Origin: Perognathus longimembris pacificus
Taxonomy: Eukaryota; Chordata; Mammalia; Rodentia; Heteromyidae
Reading direction: 5' to 3'
Length of the DNA: 64,000 bases
Assembly: GCF_023159225.1 (NCBI RefSeq)
Contig: NC_063167.1
Coordinates: 21,765,360 to 21,829,359, forward strand
Shown: positions 56,258-64,000 of the stretch, piece by piece
Layout of the letters: every line of letters begins with the position of its first letter
Position numbering within the stretch: position 1 is the first letter of the stretch
Translations under genes and position numbers: made by a program
Notes under the pieces: generated by a model
Databases searched by the model: none
The model's input: the letters and a program-made list of their open reading frames with translations, nothing else
Told to the model about the DNA's origin: nothing

Positions 56258-56500
56258 GGTGTCTGATGATACTAAGGGTTGAACTCAGAACCAGGGTGCT
56301 GTCCCTGAGTTGGGTTTTTTGCTCAAGGCTTGTGCTTTACCACTTGAGCCACACCCCCACTTCTAGCTTTTTACTAGTCCATTGTAAATAAGAGTCTCAC
56401 CAACTTTTCTGCCCAGGCTGACTTTGAACCCAGCTCATCATAATTCAGCCTCCTGAGTAGCTAGGATTACAGGTGAGAACCACCAGCACCCAGCTAAATG
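56258..56500 (-). mobile_element. B1/ID composite SINE, antisense
   Basis: 'aagggttgaactcagaacca', 'gcttgtgctttaccacttga' and 'cagcctcctgagtagctagg' with 'attacaggtgagaaccacca'. Confidence 0.9.
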
Positions 56501-57690
56501 ACAATAGTTTATTCATGGCTATGTGTTCGCCTGCCTCATTTCTTGTCCCCAATACCCAGCACTGTGCTTGGATCCCCAAAGTAACCCACCCACATTTGCT
56601 GGACTTTCTGCATGAATTGTTAGCATGTACCCACACTGAGGAACTCGACTTTTCCTTGACCGGCAACCCCCCAAAACTGTCTTGTCCACTCCAGCATCTG
56701 CCCAGCGCCTGATGAAAAGCCCACAGGAAGGAAACCCTGGGGCTCCTGGTGGCTGCCTCACCTGCCTGTTTCTCAGCTCTCTGGGATCCTCTCTGCGCTC
56801 CCTCTATGTCTCTGTTCATCTCTCTTCTCAGTGCCTCTGCCCCTCTTTGGTGTCACTGTGTCTACGTTTTCCTTTGTTACCATGTCTCTGCCCACCTCTT
56901 CTGACACCTTTTCTGCAGAAGCCTTTTCCTTCTGCAGAAATGCCCCCAGCTGCTTGCTGATGGCTCTGGTTGTTGCACTCATGGGCACAAGCGCTCAATA
57001 GCCTCAACCCACATCCCTTGTCACCTCTCTGTTGTTCTAACTGTCAAGCCATCTCCACTTGCCTATTCTTTAGGGATGGCATGCAGATAGTTTTCTTTGT
57101 CCTCTCCCAGTCTGGGCTGCCTGCATTTTCCTTCCTCTCCATTCCCCAGTCTCAGAGCCTTCAGTGGGGGGCCAGGGGGGTGGGGGGTGGGAGGCAACAC
57201 CTAAAGACCAGCAGAGAAGGTTCCAGATATGGGCAGGGAACACAGCCTCCCCCCACCCACCCACCAAAGGCCTAGGAAAGGATCCTTGCACCAAGGCCCC
57301 CTTCCACGAAGTGTGGCTCACACAGGGAGGGGAAGGATATGCCAGCAGATGCCACTGCTGCAAGGCGATGTGCTCTGTGGGACAAATACACCCGCCTTCA
57401 CAAGCCTGAGGGACAGCTCACACACGATGATTGCATTGGAGGTGCATGTCCATGAGGAGGGCCCCTTATTTGAAAGTACAATGGTTCCAGGCTGTGTGGG
57501 ATGTCTACAGCTTTTGCTCTCATTCTCACTCTCCTTCCTGGCTGCCATGAGAGGAGCAACTTGCCACTCAGTCCCTGCCATGACACCACGGCTTGGCACC
57601 AGCCTAGAAACACGAGAGCCCGGGAATTAAGGACTGACATTTCTAAGCCCTTAGTTTCTTTTTACTTGTGACTATCATGTAAACTCTGAC
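56501..57690. other. Unassigned non-coding sequence
   Basis: Frames of 80-133 codons on both strands resemble no protein. G and C runs occur at 57165-57190. No repeat is recognised. Confidence 0.4.
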
Positions 57691-57692
57691 TC

Positions 57693-57800
57693 AGGGCTGG
57701 CTGGAGGTGTGGCTCGAGTGGTAAAGCCTGAGACAAGCAAGAGAAAGGCTCTTCTGACTTCAAACCCCAGTACCACAATTTAAAATAAATTTAAAAAAGA
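57693..57800 (+). mobile_element. ID-like SINE monomer
   Basis: 'gctggctggaggtgtggctc', 'gagtggtaaagcctgagaca' and 'gacttcaaaccccagtacca', then an A-rich tail. Confidence 0.8.
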
Positions 57801-57809
57801 AAGAAAGAA

Positions 57810-58075
57810 CAGCCAGGCACCTGTAGTTCATACCTGAAATCCTAGCTACTCCAGAGGCTGAGATCTGAGGAGTGTGGTTTGCAGTCAGTCTGGACAGAAA
57901 CCTCCTTGTGATTCTTGTCTCCAACTAGCCAGCAGAAAGCTCAACATAGAAGTGAGGAGGAAAAAGCCAAGTTTGAGTGTGAGGCCCAGAATTCAAGCCC
58001 CAATACAGGTGCACATGTGCATACACACACACATACAAAGAAAACATAAAATAAAATAATAGAAAATAAAGGTCT
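57810..58075 (+). mobile_element. B1/ID composite SINE
   Basis: 'agccaggcacctgtagttca', 'tacctgaaatcctagctact' and 'ccagaggctgagatctgagg' through 'cagaattcaagccccaatac', with an ACAC/AAAT-rich tail. Confidence 0.87.
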
Positions 58076-58081
58076 GACTCA

Positions 58082-58468
58082 GTCACACATTCAGTACAAT
58101 ATGTTTCTGAGTGTATCAGTGAGGTTGCTTCTGGATGAGATTAACATTCAACCAGAAGACAGAAAAAGACAGATTTCCTTCTCCATGTAGATCTCTGAAA
58201 ACCTATGCAGACTTCACTGAAGACCCAACTAGAGCAAAAGGCCAAGTAAGAAAGGATTTGCTCTGTCTCACAGTGGTTCACTGGGACACAGTCTGTTCTC
58301 CTGCCTTCAGACTCAGACAGAAACTCACACCATCAGCCATCCTGGGTCCCCAGCAAACTGACTATGTATCTCAGGACTTCTCCACCTTCATATCCACATG
58401 AGCCACATTCCCTACCATGTATATTCTATCTCTCTGTTTCTCTGGAGAATCTAGACTAATGCAAAGAT
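58082..58468 (+). mobile_element. Old LTR-like element (MaLR-type)
   Basis: 'gtatcagtgaggttgcttct', 'ggatgagattaacattcaac', 'actagagcaaaaggccaagt' and 'ccagcaaactgactatgtat', then 'ctgtttctctggagaatcta' with 'gactaatgcaa', keeps the order of an old LTR family that ends 'ctggagaaccctgactaatacaa'. No internal retroviral sequence is seen. Confidence 0.6.
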
Positions 58469-58742
58469 GATGAAGAAGAGAAGGAATATTCAGGCAGACT
58501 CCAAAGCTCAGACCAGACACTTCAGCACCTATACCAGGAATTCTAGCCCAAGACATACTACCTGGCCCACCACTTGCTCCTTAGAGATGGCCAAGGTGCC
58601 AATGGCTCGTGTTCACTGCCCCTGGTATCCTCTCCCCGCCTCATCAGACAAAGTTCTTCTTCCCAGAGAAGGGCCAAGCTCTGTGGTGGCATTTGAATCA
58701 CTTGTTAAAGAAGACTATTTGTTTTAAGAGTCAAAATGCTTC

Positions 58743-58848
58743 TAGAGCCACGCATGGCAGTGTATTACTAGAATACCAGCACTTGGAAGACTGAGACAGG
58801 AGGGTGGTATGCTCAAAGCCAACCTGGGGCTACATAGAGCCAATGCCA
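58743..58848 (+). mobile_element. B1-like SINE
   Basis: 'gccacgcatggcagtgtatt', 'aataccagcacttggaagac' and 'tgagacaggagggtggtatg' into 'cctggggctacatagagcca'. Confidence 0.82.
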
Positions 58849-58969
58849 AAACATTGGCATTGGATCCCCATTACATTGTCCAGAGGTGGTAAGAATTGAA
58901 ACCACATATCCAGGCTCTAAGATTAGCCACAGGTAGCTGGCAATACTGGGTTCAGGTTTAGCAGAGAAG

Positions 58970-59345
58970 AGATGCTGTGGTTGAAATATATCCCCTTCAA
59001 AATCCAGATGTTGAAACATAACACCAATATAAACCGTGCTAAGAGGTAGGGCTGACTTTTGTGTTATGACCTACATGAGATTAGGTGTCCTCGTAATCAG
59101 GCTGGGGAGGGAGCCCATCCCTCTCTTGTCCTCCAGCTCTCCACCCTGTGGGAACATGGCCTTCCTCCCCTCAGAAAATACACCGTTCAAGGCACCATCT
59201 TGGAAGTAGACAGCCAACCCTGCTGGCATCTTGAGCTTAAATGGTCCAGCCTACAGAACGAAGGAGAGCAAACACATTCCCATCTATGATCAATTACCCA
59301 GCCTGTGGTATTTTGTTATGTGCCCCAGCAAAAAATAGTTAAAGG
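58970..59345 (+). mobile_element. MST/MLT1-like MaLR solitary LTR
   Basis: 'gctgtggttgaaatatatcc', 'gatgttgaaacataacacca', 'gctaagaggtagggctgact' and 'gtgtcctcgtaatcaggctg', ending 'caattacccagcctgtggta' with 'ttttgttatgtgcccagca'-like bases, follows the MaLR LTR order. Positions 59346-59900 beyond it are unassigned. Confidence 0.65.
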
Positions 59346-59904
59346 AACAAAATCATTTGCTTGGCTTCGAACATTGCTCCCTTCCCCATAGGAAAGAGTA
59401 TGACAGGAGAACACACAAAAACCAGATTTTCACAGTGAGACCCTGGCCTGGCCTGGGCCGTGTGGGTGCTGAAGATCGTGGGGACCTCAGGGTGCTCCCA
59501 ATACCATGGCACAGGCATGGCACTATTCACCAGGAGGCTCTCATCTAGACCCTTCTCTCTGACACACTGACCCTCAAGACATCCTCTTTGCTACTCTGTT
59601 TGACTGTGTCAGGCTGCCAGTCAGGGGTGGCTTAGGCCTTTAGGACATCTCAAGTTAAAGACACGAGTCTCCTTCTCCACATCCATGAGGCTAACCTCAT
59701 TGGTGAAACAATGCTTATCTGGATGTTGTTTTCTGTCCACAAAATTCTTAAGAGAACTTGCCTCTTTATCAGGCAAGGATTCAAGTCACTTCTTCCTCAT
59801 GGAGATGCTTAACTTAGTCATTCCCAGACAGAGACATCCGGGGCTCATTCCCTAGCCAAGCACCAATGAGAGAACCCTAGTAGTCAATTTGCCTGCAAGT
59901 TCTT

Positions 59905-60225
59905 CTGTAAGTTCATCTGGGTCCATCCATTTCCCTGTAAATGAGAGTATTGTTCTTCCTAAAAATGAGTAGAATTCTATTGTGTGTATGTGTATGTGTT
60001 ACATTGTCTTGATCCATTTGCTATAGAACATCTGAGCTGTTTTCATAACTTGACAATGATAAATAGTACAGCAGTGAACATGGTGGTGTAAGTGCCTTTA
60101 CCATATCCTAAGACTTGTAATGTTCTAGGTTGATGCCCAAGAATGGTATGGCTGAATCATAGGCTAGTTCTATATTTTACTTTTTGAGAAATCATAGAAA
60201 TACTTTTCATCATGGTTGCACTAGT
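59905..60225 (-). mobile_element. L1 LINE, inverted 5' segment
   Basis: 'gtagaattctattgtgtgta', 'tctgagctgttttcataact', 'gatgcccaagaatggtatgg' and 'ctgaatcataggctagttct' is the reverse complement of L1 ORF2 end sequence ('tggagtactattcagcc...', 'ccattcttgggcatcaac'). Confidence 0.8.
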
Positions 60226-60321
60226 GTGCATGTTTTCTCTCATATATGGAAGATAGCTCTAAATTATAGACATGAAAAAATACCTATATATGGTATACAT
60301 ATGTATATGATATATAACATA

Positions 60322-60361
<40 letters not shown>
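60226..60361 (+). mobile_element. L1 LINE, sense 3' segment with (CA)n
   Basis: 'gcatgttttctctcatatat', with 'ggaagatag', is the L1 sequence that lies just 3' of the inverted part, now in sense. It ends in (CA)n at 60323-60361. The junction at about 60225 is a 5' inversion of the twin-priming type. Confidence 0.7.
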
Positions 60362-60363
<2 letters not shown>

Positions 60364-60421
60364 AACAAAATGTATGCCAGGAATCTAGAACCTATGTTGT
60401 CGGCCAGCTGGGGAAGGAAAG

Positions 60422-60572
60422 CCAATGAGAATTTCATCTCCAATTAATCACCAAAAAGCCAGAAGTAAAGCTGTGGCTCAAGTGATAGAGTTTGAGGGGT
60501 TTTTTTAAAGCTCAGAAACAGCACCCAGGCCTTGAGTTCAAGCCCCAGGACTAGCACATACACACACACACA
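60422..60572 (+). mobile_element. B1/ID composite SINE, 5'-truncated, with CA tail
   Basis: 'catctccaattaatcaccaa', 'aaagccagaagtaaagctgt' and 'ggctcaagtgatagagtttg', then 'gagttcaagccccaggacta' and a short CA tail. Confidence 0.85.
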
Positions 60573-60950
60573 CACGTGCATCTTCAACCCCACCACCCTT
60601 CCACTGACCACCACATACAAGCCCTGTGTCATCACTTAAAACACACCATGCGACATTATAGATGTCTGCTGTCAGCTGCTGTCACTCCCGCCCCATCTAT
60701 CTTCCTCATGACATTGTATCCAAGAGGACAGATCTTTTCATTTTATGTTCAGTTTGTTTGCGGGTGTTTCTCAAATTATAAAGCGAATACATGCTGACTG
60801 TAATTGTTAAAATATGCAAGAAAAAGATTTATGAATTACAGCTATTCCCCACTCTCTCTCGCAGCCTGCTCTGTAACCCTCCAATACTCACCTCATGAAT
60901 AAGTTTAGCTGTCTGTAAAATCATCAGTGGAAATATCTACCATGGGCCGG

Positions 60951-61242
60951 GAACTGGGGGCTGAAGCTTGGACTCCCAGCTACTTGGGAGGTTGAGACTG
61001 GGAGGATGCTGATTTGAGGTCAGCCTTAGCAGAAAAGTTCAAGAGAACCCTCTTCTTAGTTAAGAGCTGAGCCTAGTGGCACATGCCTGTTACCCTAGCT
61101 AAGTGACAAGGCTAATATAGACAGAACACGCCCAGGAGAAAGTGAAGTATCAAGCAAGAAGCTGGGCTGGAGGTATGGCTCAAGTGGTAGAGTACCTGCT
61201 TATCAAGTACAAGGCCCTGAGTTCAAACTCCACTATCAAAAT
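60951..61242 (+). mobile_element. Trimeric SINE: B1-like + B1-like + ID-like
   Basis: Unit one: 'gactcccagctacttgggag'. Unit two: 'gagctgagcctagtggcaca' with 'tgcctgttaccctagctaag'. Unit three: 'tggaggtatggctcaagtgg' with 'tagagtacctgcttatcaag'. Same arrangement as 22912-23188. Confidence 0.78.
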
Positions 61243-61312
61243 TCTTTTCTTTTTCTTCCTTCCTTCCTTCCTTCCTTCCTTTCCTCCTTCTCCTCATCCT
61301 TCTCTTTCTTCT
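61243..61312 (+). repeat. (TTCC)n and T/C-rich tract
   Basis: The run of TTCC at 61256-61283 lies between a sense SINE and an antisense SINE, so its origin from an A tail, a reverse A tail or both is unclear. Confidence 0.88.
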
Positions 61313-61515
61313 TTTTTTGTTGCCAGTCCTGGGGCTTGAACTCAGGGCCTGAGCACTGTCCCTGGCTTCTTTTGCTCAAGGCTAGCAGCACTCTACCTCT
61401 TGAGGTACAGCACCACTTCTAGCTTTTTTCTGTTTATGTGGTGCTGAGGAATCAAACCCAGGGCTTCATGCATGCAAGGCAAGCACTCTACCTCTAAACC
61501 ACATTCCCAGCCCCT
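61313..61515 (-). mobile_element. ID-dimer SINE, antisense
   Basis: 'gccagtcctggggcttgaac', 'acagcaccacttctagcttt' and 'gtggtgctgaggaatcaaac' with 'ccacattcccagcccc'. Confidence 0.93.
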
Positions 61516-61757
61516 TTTCTTTTCTGCCATACTAGGGTGTGAACTCAAGCCCTTGCTCTTGCTGGGCTTGCTTGCTTAGCTGACATTCTACTACTTGAGC
61601 AATACCTCCAGCTGGCCATCACACTGGTTATTTTGGAGATGAACTCTCACAAACTTCTCTACGCAAGCTGACTTCAAACCTTAATCCACTGGATCTCAGC
61701 CTCCTACACAGCTAAGATTGCAGGCATGAGCCACTGTGGGCACCGGGCTGAAATCAG
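61516..61757 (-). mobile_element. B1/ID composite SINE, antisense, older
   Basis: 'tactagggtgtgaactcaag', 'ctacttgagcaatacctcca' and 'ggatctcagcctcctacaca' with 'gctaagattgcaggcatgag'. It lies directly next to the previous SINE. Confidence 0.83.
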
Positions 61758-62024
61758 ACTTCTTGCTTACATCCACAGGTTAAGCCCCAAACACTGTCTG
61801 GCTCCCTGACAAGGAAGAACAAGCAGAGCTTTCTGGTGACCATAGTGACAGTGCAGTTCAAGTGCACCAGCCCATGGCAGACCCACCTCTAGGCATAGGC
61901 GTGGATACCTATGGCCAGTGTCAACCTATAGCTCTGGATGGAGCAACGCAGCAAATATGAGGCTGAGAGTGGCATCCTGACATCCAGATCTCCAGGGAGT
62001 TTTCAGAGATAGTGATGGAGTCCC

Positions 62025-62092
62025 CCTGTGGTTAAGATCATGCCACTAGAGACCCAGGTATAAATCTCGCCATTTCCTCTGTGTATGAAGGC
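62025..62092 (+). mobile_element. MIR SINE fragment
   Basis: 'gtggttaagatcatgccact' and 'agagacccaggtataaatct' with 'cgccatttcctctgtg' matches the MIR 5' half. Confidence 0.5.
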
Positions 62093-62332
62093 ATGCAGGG
62101 TTGAACCTGCTGTTAGTAAGGGTCTAAACCAGAACAGAGCTGCCACTCCCTGTAGTTAAGGAGAAAGGGCTAAAAGGAAAGGTAGTAATAGTTCCCACAG
62201 CTGCATGGAGGCTGAAGAAGCCACTGCTGAGCACCTGAGCCACAGGGTCACACACAGCAGAGCCACCCCAAGGTCATACCTAGAACCCCAGGAAGTACCA
62301 CTTAAGCAGGTAAATCTTAAAACTCAGGCAAG

Positions 62333-62440
62333 GCCAGACACTGGTGGCGCACACCCTGAAATCCTAGCTACTCAGCAGGCTGAGATCTGATCATCACCAT
62401 TTGAAGCTAGCCCAGGTAGAAAAGTCAATGAGACCCCGCC
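62333..62440 (+). mobile_element. B1/ID composite SINE, 3'-truncated
   Basis: 'gccagacactggtggcgcac', 'gaaatcctagctactcagca' and 'ggctgagatctgatcatcac' with 'gaaaagtcaatgagac'. The ID-like half is absent. Confidence 0.85.
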
Positions 62441-62869
62441 CACTTCCATTTACAATGGCTGGCCACCTTCTCCACTCTCCAGTTTCTCCTTGACCAGCTT
62501 CTCTTGCAGGCCATGCGATGAAAGGCATTCTGGGAAATCCTAGTCTCCTCCTCACTTGATTGCAGGTGTTAGCAATGCCAGGCCCACAATCTACTGCTCA
62601 GTGCCACCTACTACAAAGGCTTCTAGGAGATTAAATTTTAAAATTATATTAAAAAAAAAAGAATACAGTCAAAATCTTAGCAAAGCACTCAGCACACCGT
62701 GCCTGCTCCAGGAGGGGCTGGTATCACCACCCATTTTGTGGTGGTTCCCACCCCACCTGGCAACACCCACTCAACCTGGCAGGGCTCCTGTCAAAGACCT
62801 TCTCCCCAGCACCTGGCATCGCTCAGCAGAGGCCCTGTCAATGCTTTTCCCATCCGATTATAATGGCAA

Positions 62870-63000
62870 CATTTGTAAATACTGATCCCTTAATTCCCCC
62901 ATAAGCACACATTCCGGCTGCAGGTATTCAGATCAATTACACTGTGAGACAGGAGCTCAATTCCCTCTTCTCTCTCCCCAGTTTTACATTCCATGGTTGA
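62870..63000. promoter_or_regulatory. Candidate conserved noncoding element, part 1
   Basis: 'atcccttaattcccccataa' and 'gtattcagatcaattacact' in repeat-free sequence. This is the edge of the 63 kb block. Confidence 0.28.
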
Positions 63001-63159
63001 TTGTACCCAAAATCACCATAGAAGAAAAAACAAAATACCAGAACATTCGTTATGCTACAAGTGCTACAGGGACAATAAGCTACAGTTCTCAGGAATAGCC
63101 GGAGCCTCACCACCACCATCAAATGCCATCTATCACCAAAGATTTCAGAATAATGACAT

Positions 63160-63665
63160 GTTTTTCAATGTGAATTAATTTGGAAAACCCTGACAGCCCA
63201 TAAACTTACTTCCCTGAAACTTAAATTCAAACCATTCTACGGGTAACAAAATTATACTTGTAAAGAATCTCAAACGGATTGGACTTCAAAATTCAAAATT
63301 CAATTGTGGAAAATAAAATCAGTTATAAACTCCCAGGGCCTTGGCCAAGTCCTTCTCTGTCCTGCAGACATTGCAAACATCAGCCGGTCACAGGTCAGCG
63401 CTTCCTGCAAAGAAATCCATTTTATAAACAAACCCAGGGTAATAGCACCCGGATCTGTACCGCCTTCGCCTGATTAATGACGGCCCCTGCCGCACAGCCG
63501 AGGTGACGAAGGGGAAAGCTAATATTTTGGGGAGCAGAATTACTGTAAAATTGCAATGATCTCCAGGGAAAATGATCCAATTTAAACTTATTCTCTCCTT
63601 AGCTGAATCTGTTTAGCTCTTTTAAGAGCTGGTTCGATGTTGTTACCTGTGTCCTTCAGAGACAT
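63160..63665. promoter_or_regulatory. Candidate conserved noncoding element, part 2
   Basis: A block of about 500 bases without recognisable repeats, including 'gcctgattaatgacggcccc', 'gggaaagctaatattttggg', 'aaaattgcaatgatctccag' and 'gatccaatttaaacttattc', and an inverted repeat AGCTCTT-TT-AAGAGCT at 63615-63630. No open frame explains it. Confidence 0.38.
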
Positions 63666-63836
63666 GCCCCTGGGTGTTCTATACAAGCATCTCCTGTGGT
63701 CAGAAGGCTCCAGTGATTTTTAAAAAGCTATTTAACCCCTTGTTTGCCGGACCAGTCCAGAAAAATCTCTGCAGCCCAAGCAAGATTTTTGAGCAGGCAA
63801 CACTTTCAATTGGCATGTCTGTTTTAAAGCCGGTTT

Positions 63837-64000
63837 CAGCCGGGTGCCAATGGCTCACACCTATCCTAGCTACTCAGGAGGCTGAGATCTGAGGATCATG
63901 GTTCAAAACCAGACAGGAAAGCCCATGAGATTCTTATTTCCAATTAACTACCAAAAATAAATAAATAAATAAGGCTGGAAGTGGAACTGTGGCTCAAGTG
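63837..64000 (+). mobile_element. B1/ID composite SINE, cut by the window end
   Basis: 'ccgggtgccaatggctcaca', 'tatcctagctactcaggagg' and 'ctgagatctgaggatcatgg', with (AAAT)n and then the start of the ID-like half at the window edge. Confidence 0.9.

Overview
The window is nuclear DNA from a mammal, almost certainly a rodent. The evidence is dense interspersed repeats of mammalian type (MIR, L2, L1, MaLR/MLT1-like LTRs, hAT-Charlie and Tigger fossils), long CA, GAA and GGA microsatellites, and many copies of two SINE types. One SINE is a B1-like unit joined to an ID-like unit. The other is a dimer of ID-like units with a left half that reads 'gctgggaatatggc...cagcaccacat'. ID-like dimers of this kind are known from the Geomyoidea (kangaroo rats, pocket mice, gophers; family IDL-Geo), so a castorimorph rodent is my best guess. 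That assignment is inference from memory of the SINE families, not from a search.

I find no intact protein-coding gene. Open frames are at most about 200 codons, and those I examined are chance frames, low-complexity translations or frames inside repeats. The one clear gene-derived sequence is a processed pseudogene of mitochondrial peroxiredoxin 3 (Prdx3) at 19646-21150. It has no introns, several disabling changes, a poly(A) remnant and a near-perfect 14-bp target-site duplication.

Layout. 1-9 kb: mostly unassigned sequence, with a Tigger fossil split by a SINE, a trio of hAT fossils at 7.1-7.7 kb and an antisense SINE. 9-19 kb: MIR, L2 and SINE copies, including a 57-bp direct repeat about 1 kb apart. 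19.6-21.2 kb: the Prdx3 pseudogene. 21.5-31 kb: a long sense L2 3' end, MLT1-like LTRs, MIRs and unassigned sequence. 31.4-33.8 kb: an unusually long antisense L2 carrying decayed reverse-transcriptase coding sequence. 33.8-36.7 kb: a SINE cluster and a candidate solitary LTR. 36.7-44.6 kb: mostly single-copy sequence with two very long purine tracts. 44.6-45.8 kb: an L1 3' end interrupted by a SINE. 46-59 kb: single-copy sequence, SINEs and LTRs. 59.9-60.4 kb: an L1 with a 5' inversion. 60.4-62.5 kb: stacked SINEs. 62.8-63.7 kb: AT-rich single-copy sequence that resembles conserved noncoding DNA.

Several repeat-poor, homeodomain-motif-rich stretches (near 26.4, 34.3, 37.1, 47.1, 50.6 and 63.4 kb) look like conserved regulatory sequence. 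This would fit an intergenic region or large intron near a developmental gene, but conservation cannot be tested from the sequence alone. There are no genes here that work together, and I see no previously undescribed coding system.
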